Below, piece by piece: positions 1-8,135 of a stretch of 33,726 nt of DNA (positions within the stretch are counted from its first letter, which is position 1; every line of letters starts with the position of its first letter). This DNA is from Thermoplasmata archaeon (GTDB lineage Archaea; Thermoplasmatota; Thermoplasmata; Lutacidiplasmatales; UBA184). The DNA is taken from NCBI GenBank assembly GCA_022749995.1, contig JAKIWO010000012.1, positions 1 through 33,726 of the forward strand, given 5' to 3'. Below the pieces are notes generated by a model. The model did not search any database. It saw only the letters and a program-made list of their open reading frames with translations, and was not told where the DNA came from. The position numbers and the translations under genes were made by a program.

Positions 1-1
1 A

Positions 2-439
2 GTCGTCTAGGCGTGGGCCCAGACCCAGCCCCACGCCGCCGACTCCCCGATGCTCCCGACCCTGCTGGCCCGCCTCGAGAGCCCCCTCGGCACCGTGCTC
101 GGGGACGCGGCTTACTCGAGCCGACGGAACGCGACCTACGTCGGCGACCACGGCGGCGAGCCGTTCTTCCCTCCGAAGTTCCACTGGACGGCCCGCTCCC
201 ACGGTCATCCGTCGTGGCGGCGGATGATCCTCCGGTACCGCCACCACCCGCAGGTGTTCCACGAGTCCTACCGGTTCCGCGCGAACGTGGAGGGGACCTT
301 CTCGTCAATCAAACGGCACCAGGGAGCGTTCCTCCGAGCACGCAACGCCGCGATGCAGAGGCGCGAGGCGGGCTGGCGGATGATCGCCAAGAACCTCGAC
401 CGGCTGGGCCGCTTCGCGGCCCGCGGAGGAGCCCCGTGA
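2..439 (+). pseudogene. DDE transposase C-terminal remnant (IS4/IS5-like)
   Basis: The frame reads through the C-terminal part of a DDE transposase. From the ATG at 50 (129 aa) it keeps a GDAAYSS motif with an aspartate at residue 19 and an NVEGTFSSIK motif with the acidic residue at 81; these are the second Asp and the Glu of the IS4/IS5-type triad. The same frame continues upstream with transposase-like sequence (AWAQTQPHAADSP) but has a TAG at 8-10, so the ORF is interrupted or truncated there. The first catalytic Asp would lie outside the window. No terminal inverted repeat was recognised after the stop at 437-439. Inference: an inactive insertion-sequence fragment marking the edge of an accessory segment. 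The exact IS family is uncertain. Confidence 0.75.
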
Positions 440-507
440 TTAATGGGACGCAGCCACCCGCTAGCAAATTGGTATGTAATGGAATGCACTAGCCTTTATC
501 TAGTTCG

Positions 508-861
508 ATGTCTGCTGCGAACACCGCCACTCCATCGCACAACCGGCGATCACGCGGGCGGATGACGGGATTCGCTTCTGGGAAGACGCTAGTCACCGCG
601 ACTACGCTAATCGTAGTCGGGTCAATGGCCCTACTGGTCTTTGGAGTTCATCCGGGCTTCCGAGCGGCGTTTGCCGGATCATCTGCTCGGGCCCAAACCC
701 CTACCGCCTCGAACTCGACAACCGCCCCTCCATCGACCGGCGCGCCAGGCGGAGGCAGCATTTCTTGGTTCCAATCACAGAACTCGACTGGGGGGTACTC
801 ACCTTGCAACCAGCCGGCTTGCATGAGCGGGCTCCCAGGCGGGCCCCCGCCACCTCCATAG
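508..861 (+). CDS. Short secreted or membrane-anchored protein with Cys/Pro-rich tail
   Basis: No family was recognised. The 117-aa product has a basic N-terminus, one hydrophobic segment around residues 27-50 (signal peptide or anchor), then a Ser/Thr/Pro/Gly-rich stretch ending in a Cys-containing motif (CNQPACMSGLPGG) and a run of prolines right before the stop. The next gene has a very similar motif at the same relative position, but there it leads into a long extracellular domain. This copy may therefore be a truncated paralogue or a short partner protein. An octamer CTTTATCT at 494-501 precedes the start and recurs at 883-890 before the next gene. ATG 508 is used; an in-frame ATG at 562 would also keep the hydrophobic segment. 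Confidence 0.55.
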   Translation: MSAANTATPSHNRRSRGRMTGFASGKTLVTATTLIVVGSMALLVFGVHPGFRAAFAGSSARAQTPTASNSTTAPPSTGAPGGGSISWFQSQNSTGGYSPCNQPACMSGLPGGPPPPP

Positions 862-900
862 GTGGGTCCAAGGGCCCCTTCTCTTTATCTGGGAGGCGGG

Positions 901-2265
901 GTGAGATTTGAGTTGACTGCTCGCGGCTTAGCTGGGATTGGCGTCGCATTCGTCGCGATAGTCTGTACTCTAGGCTTACCCGCCGCTACTCAGTTGCACG
1001 CCTACGCTTCGGCCGGTCGCATTCATGCTCCGCTCAATCTGAGTCAACCCGCTAGCGTTTGCCCTGGGGGTTGCTCGGCCCTATCCCATAACGCCAGTGG
1101 GGGGTACGCGAGTTCCGCCCCGTGCACGTCGCAGTGCGCGCCGGGCGGCCCACCTCCGTCCGCGTCGCCACCTCCCCCCGCCTCGCCATCTCACCCGGGA
1201 CGAGGGGTACTGCCGCGAACACTGACCAACGACTACTGGATTGGGTCAGGCTTCTCCGGGACGTCTTACACAGCGACTTACGTCTATGCAGATCTCGGGA
1301 CTCCGAGTTCCGGCCCTCACTACGGCGACTTCTACTACGTCTTGCTCTCCGCTTGGGACACGAATGGGGTCTATGATCAATTCGGGATGAGCTCGGACTA
1401 CTGCCCAAGCACACACTACTCTTCATGCCAGTCTGTCGACACTTGGACCATCATGTATTCTGTAGCGACCTCTGCCGGTCCAAGCTGCTCGCTATCGTAC
1501 TTGATAAACGTGAATGCCGGCAGTCTGATACCTGACACCACTTACACCTACGAAATGAAGCTCACCGGCAGCTATCTCGACCTCTACATCTACACGGGCG
1601 GCTTGGGTGGCTCACTGTTCTGGTCGAACACGAACAGCATCTCGGACTCGGCAGCCAACTTCAACATCGACAACACTTACAGCTGCTACGGCCACAACAG
1701 AGCGGGATACACCGTCTACGAGGAAGTCTTTGATATTGCTACCTCACAGAACTTTCCCCAGTGGGATTTCCAGTTCGCAAACAGCTACGGGGGATCGACA
1801 CAAATTCAATCATGGGCTACGCTCGCGTATGCCAACACGGGTTACACCCTCCCGACCAGCCCGCACGGCTATTATGTGGACTATACGGCGGGCAACTACT
1901 TCGTTCGGATTGCGAACGAGGCTGTTTGGATCGCCTTCCCTTGGGATGGCCCTACGATTAGCCAGGGGGGCGGATTTACAGATTACGGTAACTTCGTCGC
2001 GATCGGTTCTGCATCGCCCACGCAGGCATGTACCGGCAATCCCACTTGCAAGTACACCCTGGCTTGGACCATTCCTAACAATCCATCCACGTGGAGCTCC
2101 ACCCCGATTCAAGGGTCGATCTACGTTCCCTCCACTATATCGTTCGGTGCCACGTCCTACGCTACCACCACCCCCGGCTTGTACGACGCGGTCTGCGTGC
2201 TCACCATCACCTCATTCACGCCTAACGAGATCACGACGTACGTCTGGTACATCTACGTGACCTGA
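901..2265 (+). CDS. Large secreted surface protein, family not recognised
   Basis: This gene gives about 454 aa from GTG 901, which has a GGAGG four bases upstream; the frame stays open back to a GTG at 862, directly after the previous stop. An N-terminal hydrophobic stretch (IGVAFVAIVCTLGLPAA) should direct export. Next comes a Cys-containing segment (CTSQCAPGG) and a Pro/Ser linker, then a long domain rich in Tyr, Asn, Ser, Thr and Trp, typical of extracellular beta-rich proteins. No C-terminal membrane anchor is visible; the chain ends in a beta-like YVWYIYVT. Base composition is less GC-rich at third codon positions than in the thermosome gene that follows, which suggests recent acquisition or a special surface role. 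The function is unknown; adhesin, substrate-binding or sheath roles are all possible. Confidence 0.6.
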   Translation: MRFELTARGLAGIGVAFVAIVCTLGLPAATQLHAYASAGRIHAPLNLSQPASVCPGGCSALSHNASGGYASSAPCTSQCAPGGPPPSASPPPPASPSHPGRGVLPRTLTNDYWIGSGFSGTSYTATYVYADLGTPSSGPHYGDFYYVLLSAWDTNGVYDQFGMSSDYCPSTHYSSCQSVDTWTIMYSVATSAGPSCSLSYLINVNAGSLIPDTTYTYEMKLTGSYLDLYIYTGGLGGSLFWSNTNSISDSAANFNIDNTYSCYGHNRAGYTVYEEVFDIATSQNFPQWDFQFANSYGGSTQIQSWATLAYANTGYTLPTSPHGYYVDYTAGNYFVRIANEAVWIAFPWDGPTISQGGGFTDYGNFVAIGSASPTQACTGNPTCKYTLAWTIPNNPSTWSSTPIQGSIYVPSTISFGATSYATTTPGLYDAVCVLTITSFTPNEITTYVWYIYVT

Positions 2266-2327
2266 GAATACAGGTTCCTCCTTCTCGGCCTCGACCCCAG
2301 AGGAAGTCTCGGACTCCCCGAAAGAAA

Positions 2328-2354
2328 AGGGCGTCCGACGTTTTGATACGCCCT
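2328..2354. repeat. Inverted repeat, possible terminator
   Basis: AGGGCGT at 2328-2334 and ACGCCCT at 2348-2354 are perfect 7-base arms around a 13-base loop. The repeat lies between the surface protein stop and the thermosome promoter. It could end the upstream transcript or act as a regulatory site for the chaperonin gene; position alone does not decide. Confidence 0.4.
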
Positions 2355-2409
2355 CTACTGGGGGCCCTCAAACCGACGAATTCTTACGGAACCCAGCCTC
2401 AGTTAGGTT

Positions 2410-2418
2410 CTTATACAA
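2410..2418 (+). promoter_or_regulatory. TATA box of the thermosome gene
   Basis: CTTATACAA lies about 33 bases before the ATG at 2447, implying a leader of only a few bases. Sequence and distance both match an archaeal TATA element. Confidence 0.6.
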
Positions 2419-2446
2419 GCGAAAAATCACCAGTATTGGTGCGCCC

Positions 2447-4075
2447 ATGCTACAGGGAACCCCCATTCTGGTACTGAAGGAAGGAACCGAACGCGACCGC
2501 GGCCGCAGCGCCGCCAACTCCAACATCGCCGCGGCCCGCGCGATCGCCGATGCGGTGCGCTCCACCCTCGGTCCTCGCGGGATGGACAAGATGCTCGTCG
2601 ACTCGATGGGCGACATCACGATCACCAACGACGGAGTGACCATCCTCAAGGAGGTCGACGTCGAGCACCCGGCCGCGAAGATGCTGGTCGAGGTCGCCAA
2701 GACCCAGGACCAGCAATGCGGCGACGGCACCACCACCGCGGTGGTCCTCGCCGGCGAGCTGCTCAAGCGCGCCGAGGGGCTGCTCGAACAGAACATCCAC
2801 CCGACCATCATCGTCCGCGGGTTCCAGTTGGGCCTTCAGGAGGCCCAGCGGCTCCTCGAAACCGAGATCGGCACCAAGGTCAAGGCCGACGACGACCAGG
2901 TGCTCTACGAGGTCGCCTCGACCGCGATGGGCTCCAAGGGCGTCTTCGGTTCCCGCGAGAAGCTCGCCCACATCGCCGTCAAGGCGGTCAAGCGCATCAC
3001 CGAGCAACGCGGCGGCAAGGCGGTCGCCGACACCTCGCAGATCAAGCTCGAGAAGCGCCACGGCGGCACCATCGACGACACGAGCCTCATCGAGGGGATC
3101 ATCCTGGACAAGGAGCGCGGTCACCCGCGGATGCCCCGGACCGTCAAGGACGCGAAGCTCGCGCTGCTCAACAGTTCGCTCGAGATCAAGAAGACCGAGA
3201 TCGAGAGCAAGATCAACATCAAGTCCCCGACCCAGATCCAGGGGTTCCTCGACGAAGAGGACCGCACCTTCCGGAAGATCGTCGAATCGGTGAAGGCCGC
3301 CGGGGCCAATGTCGTCGTCTGCCAGAAGGGGATCGACGACGTGGTGCTCCACTACCTCGCTAAGGAGGGGATCTACGCCGTCAAACAGGTCAAGGAGAGC
3401 GACCTGCAGAAGCTGGCCCGCGCGACCGGTGCGAAGATCGTCACCGGTATCCGCGAGCTCACGGCCGCGGACCTGGGCCGCGCCGCCGCCGTCGAGGAGA
3501 AGAAGGTCGGCGAAGAGGACATGACCTACGTCACCGGCTGCCAGAACCCGCGCTCCGTCTCGATCTTGATCCGTGGCGGCACCGAGCACGTCACCCAAGA
3601 GGTCGAGCGGGCGCTCGACGACGCGCTCAAGGTGGTCGCGAGTGTCATCGAGGACGGGGTCATTTGCCCCGGCGGTGGCGCGACCGAGATCGACCTCGCC
3701 GTCAAGCTGCGCCAGTTCGCACCCAGCGTCGGGGGTCGGGAACAGCTCGCGGTCGAGGCGTTCGCCCAGTCGCTCGAGGTCGTCCCGTGGGCGCTCAGCG
3801 AGAATGGCGGCTACGATTCCATCAACACACTGCTTGAACTGCGCGGTGCCCATGGGGGCCCGCACGCGAACCGGAACGTGGGCGTGAACCTGCTCGACGG
3901 CAAGGCCGCCGACATGGTCAAGCTCCAGGTGGTCGAGCCGTTGCGCGTCAAGCGCCAAGCGCTCTCCTCCGCCGTCGAGGTCGCAACGATGGTGCTGCGG
4001 ATCGACGACGTCATCGCCTCGAAGAAGGGCTCGTCCGGCCCGCCCGGTGGGGCGGGCGGCGGCCACGGCCACTAG
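2447..4075 (+). CDS. thsA: Thermosome subunit (group II chaperonin)
   Basis: This is the ATP-dependent cytosolic protein-folding chaperonin of archaea, which assembles into double rings with a built-in lid. The 542-aa length is normal for the family. Visible signatures are LGPRGMDKM at 41-49, TITNDGVTILKE at 58-69 and the nucleotide-binding GDGTTTAVVLAG at 92-103, followed by the intermediate and apical domains and a C-terminal equatorial half with CPGGGATEIDLA. The C-terminus is the usual Gly-rich tail ending in GGGHGH. ATG 2447 sits at the expected distance from a TATA box. Only one subunit gene is in the window; whether a second exists elsewhere cannot be seen, so the subunit letter is nominal. 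Confidence 0.97.
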   Translation: MLQGTPILVLKEGTERDRGRSAANSNIAAARAIADAVRSTLGPRGMDKMLVDSMGDITITNDGVTILKEVDVEHPAAKMLVEVAKTQDQQCGDGTTTAVVLAGELLKRAEGLLEQNIHPTIIVRGFQLGLQEAQRLLETEIGTKVKADDDQVLYEVASTAMGSKGVFGSREKLAHIAVKAVKRITEQRGGKAVADTSQIKLEKRHGGTIDDTSLIEGIILDKERGHPRMPRTVKDAKLALLNSSLEIKKTEIESKINIKSPTQIQGFLDEEDRTFRKIVESVKAAGANVVVCQKGIDDVVLHYLAKEGIYAVKQVKESDLQKLARATGAKIVTGIRELTAADLGRAAAVEEKKVGEEDMTYVTGCQNPRSVSILIRGGTEHVTQEVERALDDALKVVASVIEDGVICPGGGATEIDLAVKLRQFAPSVGGREQLAVEAFAQSLEVVPWALSENGGYDSINTLLELRGAHGGPHANRNVGVNLLDGKAADMVKLQVVEPLRVKRQALSSAVEVATMVLRIDDVIASKKGSSGPPGGAGGGHGH

Positions 4076-4127
4076 CGCACCGTTGAGCGAGCGCTCGCGC
4101 ATCCGTCCTCGCCGACGGGCCGAAGCG

Positions 4128-4136
4128 CTCTTATCG
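4128..4136 (+). promoter_or_regulatory. TATA box of the 135-aa gene
   Basis: CTCTTATCG is centred about 27 bases before ATG 4159, so the transcript would start at or next to the start codon (leaderless). Confidence 0.55.
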
Positions 4137-4158
4137 AGCCAGCGGTAGGCCGCCCGCC

Positions 4159-4566
4159 ATGCGCACCAAGTCCGTCGACGGCGTGCTTCGCGTCGACGTG
4201 ATGACGCTCGACCCGCGGCCGGCGCTCTACATGGCCTACGACGGCCTAGGTGGCCTCTCCCAACGTCCCCTCTTGCGCGACCTGGTGGAGGAGCTGCAGC
4301 GGCAAGGCCCCGAGCCGTTCGCCAAGCTCCTGGAGTCGCTGCGCAAGCACCACTCCGCGCAGCTGCATGTCTACTTCTCCGACTACGTCAGCTACGGTAT
4401 CGGGGGCGGGGACGCGACGGCCGAGTTCTTCTTCGGCACCTTCCTCCTGCTGCACGCGCCCCCGAAACCGGTCGAGGGGTCGAACCCGGCGAGCCCCGAG
4501 GAACTGCTGCTCATCCGACCGCAGGGTTCCACGGAGCGGCTGCTCCTGGACCCGAGCGCCGGCTGA
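4159..4566 (+). CDS. Conserved-looking protein of unknown function, 135 aa
   Basis: No family was recognised. The product looks soluble, with an Asp/Arg/Leu-rich first half that includes RDLVEELQRQG and a helical stretch to residue 65. A compact middle follows (LHVYFSDYVSYGIGGGD) and then a hydrophobic AEFFFGTFLLLHAPP strand-like region. There is no signal peptide and no Cys. Its own TATA box places the transcript start at ATG 4159, and codon use matches the flanking housekeeping genes, so it is very likely expressed. It sits between the thermosome and lysyl-tRNA synthetase genes, each of which also seems to have its own promoter. No function is proposed. Confidence 0.75.
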   Translation: MRTKSVDGVLRVDVMTLDPRPALYMAYDGLGGLSQRPLLRDLVEELQRQGPEPFAKLLESLRKHHSAQLHVYFSDYVSYGIGGGDATAEFFFGTFLLLHAPPKPVEGSNPASPEELLLIRPQGSTERLLLDPSAG

Positions 4567-4573
4567 CGGGCGC

Positions 4574-4586
4574 AACGATTATCGTT
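4574..4586 (+). promoter_or_regulatory. Symmetric TATA element before lysS
   Basis: AACGATTATCGTT is a perfect dyad (AACGAT, one central T, ATCGTT) that contains the TATA-like GATTATCG about 31 bases before GTG 4612. It may be only a symmetric TATA box or may overlap an operator. Confidence 0.5.
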
Positions 4587-4611
4587 CCCGGGGCGCCCGG
4601 CCGAGCCGCCC

Positions 4612-6102
4612 GTGAGCGCACCGGAAGAGACCCACCGCCTCGAGGCCGAGCGGCTCGCTAAGCTCGAGCGCGTCCGCGCACGGGGCGCGGAGCCGTACCC
4701 CTGGGCTTTCGCCGGTCGGGTCCTGTCGGCCCGGGCGCGGGAGGCGTGCTCGGGTCTTGCTCCGGGAGCCGAGGGCCCGGCATCGTTCCGGGTCGCCGGC
4801 CGCCTGCGTTCGATCCGGGAGCACGGGCGAAGTGCGTTCCTCGACCTGGAGGACGCCTCGGGCAGTCTGCAGCTCTTTCTCGAAGCCGAGCACCTGGGAG
4901 CGGCGTATGCCCAGGCACTCTCCGAGCTCGACCCGGGCGATATCGTCGGGGCCGAAGGACGGCCCACGGTCACCCGGCGGGGCGAGCCGTCGCTCCGCGT
5001 GAGCGGCATCGAGCTGCTCGCCAAGGCGATCCACCCGCCGCCGGAGAAGCACTTCGGGCTGCGCGATCCCGAGGCCCGGCTGCGCCAGCGCTACGTCGAG
5101 CTGCTCGCCTCTCCCGAGAGCCGGCGCCGCTTCGAGGCGCGATCGGAGATCGTCCGGGAGATGCGGCGGTTCATGGACGCGGAGGGGTTCCTGGAGGCGG
5201 AGACCGCCGGACTGCTCCCCGTCGCGGGGGGGGCGGCCGCTGCGCCGTTCACCACCCACTCACGCTACCTCGACGCGGAGCTCCAACTGCGCATCTCCCT
5301 CGAACTCCCGCTCAAGCGGTTGCTCGTCGGCGGGTTCGAGCGGGTCTTTGAGCTCGGCCACGTCTACCGGAACGAGGACCTCGATTCCACGCACTCGCCC
5401 GAGTACACGATGCTGGAAGCGTACTGGGCGTACGCCGACTACACGGACATGCGGGGGCTCATCGAGCGGATGTACGCGCGAGTGGCCGGCCATGTCGCCG
5501 AGCGGTTCCCGGAGCTCCCGGCAGCCCGCGAGGCGCCGGCGCTCTTCCGGCCCCCGTTCGCCGCGGTCGACTTTGGGCAGGAGCTCGAGTCACGGATGGG
5601 CCGGACGGGAATCCTCGAACTGCCCGTGGATGAGCTACGGGCACTCGCGCGCTCGGCCGGAGCTACCGTGCCCGACGGTTCCCCAGCCGGTGTCTTCCTC
5701 GACAAGCTGTTCGAGCACTACGTGTCGCCGACGCTGGACCGGCCGACCTTCGTCCTCGACCACCCCGAGTCCACCACGCCGCTGGCCAAGCGCCACCGCA
5801 CCAAGCCGGGACGGGTCGAGCGGTTCGAGCTGTACTGCCGGGACTTGGAGCTCGCGAACGCCTACACGGAGCTCAACGATCCGCTCGAGCAGGACCGTCG
5901 CTTCCGGCGCCAGATGGAGGCGCGGGCGGAAGACTCCTACGCGCTCGACAGCGACTTCGTGGAGGCGCTGCGCTACGGGATGCCGCCGGCGACCGGCGTC
6001 GGGGTCGGCGTGGACCGCGCGGTGATGCTCCTCCTCGGGGTGAGCTCGATCAAAGACATCCTACTGTTCCCGCAGACGCGTCCGAAGGAACGACCCGGGT
6101 AG
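4612..6102 (+). CDS. lysS: Lysyl-tRNA synthetase, class II
   Basis: This enzyme charges tRNA-Lys with lysine using ATP in the cytosol. The 496-aa chain has the bacterial/eukaryotic class II layout: an N-terminal anticodon-binding OB fold (about residues 50-145), then the catalytic domain. Motif 2 is seen as RVFELGHVYRNEDLDSTHSPE, followed by TMLEAYWAYADY, and motif 3 as GVGVGVDRAVMLL near the C-terminus. PLAKRHR and RFELY are further LysRS hallmarks. The segment equivalent to bacterial GGA-ARPF reads GGAAAAPF here, replacing the usual Arg. GTG 4612 is placed correctly after a TATA element. Many archaea use an unrelated class I enzyme, so the class II form is informative. The cognate tRNA-Lys(CUU) gene lies 11.6 kb downstream. 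Confidence 0.95.
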   Translation: MSAPEETHRLEAERLAKLERVRARGAEPYPWAFAGRVLSARAREACSGLAPGAEGPASFRVAGRLRSIREHGRSAFLDLEDASGSLQLFLEAEHLGAAYAQALSELDPGDIVGAEGRPTVTRRGEPSLRVSGIELLAKAIHPPPEKHFGLRDPEARLRQRYVELLASPESRRRFEARSEIVREMRRFMDAEGFLEAETAGLLPVAGGAAAAPFTTHSRYLDAELQLRISLELPLKRLLVGGFERVFELGHVYRNEDLDSTHSPEYTMLEAYWAYADYTDMRGLIERMYARVAGHVAERFPELPAAREAPALFRPPFAAVDFGQELESRMGRTGILELPVDELRALARSAGATVPDGSPAGVFLDKLFEHYVSPTLDRPTFVLDHPESTTPLAKRHRTKPGRVERFELYCRDLELANAYTELNDPLEQDRRFRRQMEARAEDSYALDSDFVEALRYGMPPATGVGVGVDRAVMLLLGVSSIKDILLFPQTRPKERPG

Positions 6103-6134
6103 TCCGCTCGGCGGCCGGTGCGGGGCCGACCCCG

Positions 6135-7169
6135 CTACAGCACGTCGACGAGCCGACGGTCCCGCCGCCGGCGGAGCCCCACCGCCACGAGGACGAGCGC
6201 CGCCGCGCCGGCGAGGACGCCCGCGTAGACGACCGGACTGCCCGAGAGCACCGCGGGGAGCGCGGGGGAGGGGAGCGTGAGCAGGAAGCGCGCGCTGCCG
6301 TTGACCACCGAGTTGCCTCCGGCGGGGATGGCGAGGGTCACCCGGTCGACCGCGCTCGAGGCGTAGAAGGTACCGGCGGTGACGCCGACGCGGTGGGCCG
6401 CGGTCGTCGCGGTGGAGTTCCAGGAGACCGTCACCCTCGAACCGGCGGCCGCCGCTGCCCCGACGCTGCCGTTCGAGGCGGAGCTCCAGACGATGCCGCC
6501 CGGGGCGAGCGCCGAACCGGCGCAGCTCGGGCTGCTCCCGTTGCCGAGGCAGGAGGAGAAGCCGGTCCCGTTCGGAACGGAGAACTGGAGCTCGAGCCCC
6601 AGCAGGTCGCTCGAGGTGAGCCAGGGCCAGTTCTCGATGCTCCAGTTGAGGGAGACCCCTTGGCTGTTGTGGCTCAGGGGGAGCAGGTGGTAGGAGAGCG
6701 CGAGGTGGGCCTGCCCCTTCGCCGGATTCGCGGCGATGCTCTCGAGGTTCGGACCGGCCCAGAGGGCGAAGCCGGCGTACCGGACTCCGAGCGTGCCGTT
6801 CAGGCCCAGGTCGAACTGTCCGACTCCCTCGCTCTGAGAGACGTTGAACGGCGAGCTCGAGCTCGGGTCGGCGGCGAGCACCACGAGCGGATGGGTGCTG
6901 TTGAGCGGTGCCAGCTCCAAGACGTGGGAGATGCTCAGAGTGGAGTTGACCGATGGGTTGGAGTCCTGGACCAGCTCGACGCTCGGGCTCGCCGTCGGGA
7001 AACGGACCAGGATCTGCCCGTTGTTGTACGCGGAGCTGTCCGCGGGGGCCGAACCGCCGGCGCTCGCCAGGCCGAGGACCGGCGAGGCGAGGATGATCGA
7101 CAGCAGCACCGGCACGAGCGCGCGGGGCCGGATTCCGTGTAGGCCCCAGGCCCGGGGCTGAATGCGCAT
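6135..7169 (-). CDS. Membrane-anchored extracellular protein
   Basis: The 344-aa product from ATG 7169 has an N-terminal signal sequence (basic start, hydrophobic core about residues 17-35) and a C-terminal anchor (VVYAGVLAGAAALVLVAVG) followed by an Arg-rich cytoplasmic tail. The extracellular part is Ser/Thr/Gly-rich with many N-x-S/T glycosylation sequons. No enzyme motif was recognised; a surface-layer or adhesion-type role is a guess. The start is supported by GGAGGT six bases upstream and a TATA-like TCTTATCC at 7210-7217 on the same strand; the frame extends further upstream without features. It converges with lysS, 32 bases apart. Confidence 0.75.
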   Translation of the reverse strand: MRIQPRAWGLHGIRPRALVPVLLSIILASPVLGLASAGGSAPADSSAYNNGQILVRFPTASPSVELVQDSNPSVNSTLSISHVLELAPLNSTHPLVVLAADPSSSSPFNVSQSEGVGQFDLGLNGTLGVRYAGFALWAGPNLESIAANPAKGQAHLALSYHLLPLSHNSQGVSLNWSIENWPWLTSSDLLGLELQFSVPNGTGFSSCLGNGSSPSCAGSALAPGGIVWSSASNGSVGAAAAAGSRVTVSWNSTATTAAHRVGVTAGTFYASSAVDRVTLAIPAGGNSVVNGSARFLLTLPSPALPAVLSGSPVVYAGVLAGAAALVLVAVGLRRRRDRRLVDVL

Positions 7170-7209
7170 AGGGGGACCTCCGTCCGTACTGACTAGCGCC
7201 CGGACCGGA

Positions 7210-7217
7210 GGATAAGA
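7210..7217 (-). promoter_or_regulatory. TATA box of the surface protein gene
   Basis: TCTTATCC (minus strand) is about 45 bases before ATG 7169, leaving a leader of about 20 bases that holds the GGAGGT ribosome binding site. Confidence 0.5.
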
Positions 7218-7240
7218 CTTGTCGAACAACCGTTGGGCGT

Positions 7241-7780
7241 TCACGGGTGCAGCTCCGACCAGAACCGTAGGAATCGGTCGACCGCCGTCTCCGGTAGCGG
7301 CGGGTAGCGGAGCAGGATCTCGTGGACTCTCTTGGGGTCGGCCAGACGCACCGACCGGCTCTGGCCGGTCCCCTCGCGGAGGATGACGCCGGTCGCCTCG
7401 AGCCGGCGCAGGTAGTACGCGAGGTTGGCGCTCGAGGCGGTCACCTCCTCGGCGAGCGCGCCGGGCAACGACGGACCGTCCAGGTAGAGCTGCAGTAGGA
7501 TCGCGCGCGGGACCGCTTGGCGCAACAGGATGAGGAGCAACTTCTCCTCCTCCCCGATCGGTGTCCCGAATCCGATCGGGGTCTCGGGAAAGCAGCACTT
7601 GTAGCCGCCCTGGAACCGGACGGCGATGAGCCCCTTGCGGCCGAGCTGGTACAGGTGGTAGTCCAGCGTCCCGATCGGGATGGAGAGCCGGCGTCGGATC
7701 TCCCGGAGGTGGACGCCGGGGTACCGCTGAACGAAGCTGAGCAGCACCTCCGCCCAGGTTCCGCTCGCCCGCTGCGCCAT
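7241..7780 (-). CDS. Tandem winged-helix transcriptional regulator
   Basis: The 179-aa protein from ATG 7780 contains two helix-turn-helix units. The first (about residues 10-65) has the pattern HLREIRRRLSIPIGTLDYHL. The second (about 85-150) has LAEEVTASSANLAYYLRRLE followed by a wing-like strand. Such double winged-helix proteins are common archaeal regulators; the ligand is unknown. A purine-rich GGAGGAGG lies directly before the ATG. The gene follows a small membrane protein gene by 29 bases, so the two are probably co-transcribed. The pair diverges from an ABC exporter operon, which is a plausible target. The frame stays open upstream of ATG 7780, but that extension overlaps the partner gene and has no family features. 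Confidence 0.85.
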   Translation of the reverse strand: MAQRASGTWAEVLLSFVQRYPGVHLREIRRRLSIPIGTLDYHLYQLGRKGLIAVRFQGGYKCCFPETPIGFGTPIGEEEKLLLILLRQAVPRAILLQLYLDGPSLPGALAEEVTASSANLAYYLRRLEATGVILREGTGQSRSVRLADPKRVHEILLRYPPLPETAVDRFLRFWSELHP

Positions 7781-7809
7781 CCTCCTCCGGTCTCGGCCCG
7801 TCGCGGCCG

Positions 7810-8082
7810 CTAGCGCAGGAGGGTGGCGAGGAACAGCACGACCAGCACCGCCGCCTCGAACAGCGCGGAGACGAGGAGCAGCGTCGTCGGGTCCGCTCCC
7901 CCCTGGACCAGGCTCAGCCCGACGTACACTCCCTGCAGCGTGAGCAGCAGGAACCCGACCGAGACCAGGTACATCCGGGGCGCGTGGGATCGCCGTACGG
8001 CCAAGAGCGAAAGTGCGGTGAGCGCCGCGCCGAGAACGGCAACGCCCGCGTACGCCGCGTCGGCGAGCGTGCCGGAGTCCAT
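7810..8082 (-). CDS. Small membrane protein, three transmembrane helices
   Basis: The 90-aa product from ATG 8082 has about three hydrophobic helices, with RRSHAPRMYL as the only long polar loop. It resembles the small archaeal membrane proteins often encoded beside winged-helix regulators (DUF7521-like; by eye, not certain). A TATA element at 8107-8117 is about 30 bases upstream, giving a short leader. It probably works with the regulator encoded just downstream, perhaps as a membrane sensor or anchor, which is an inference from the pairing only. Its promoter is shared back-to-back with the ABC transporter operon. Confidence 0.75.
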   Translation of the reverse strand: MDSGTLADAAYAGVAVLGAALTALSLLAVRRSHAPRMYLVSVGFLLLTLQGVYVGLSLVQGGADPTTLLLVSALFEAAVLVVLFLATLLR

Positions 8083-8106
8083 GGACACTGCGAGAACAGC
8101 GGTGTG

Positions 8107-8117
8107 CCTTATTATGG
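8107..8117. promoter_or_regulatory. Shared bidirectional TATA element
   Basis: CCTTATTATGG reads CCATAATAAGG on the other strand. Its centre is about 24 bases from the plus-strand GTG 8136 and about 30 bases from the minus-strand ATG 8082, so one element can position both transcripts. Confidence 0.55.
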
Positions 8118-8135
8118 CCCCTCCCTCGGAAGGCC

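Noticed and set aside
8-10. In-frame TAG in the transposase read as pyrrolysine
   Set aside because: There is no supporting pyl gene or element; a nonsense mutation in a degraded insertion sequence is simpler.
2450-4102. A 550-residue frame antisense to the thermosome gene
   Set aside because: Composition is that of a shadow (Asp/Leu/Arg/Gly-rich) and the sense frame is a full chaperonin.
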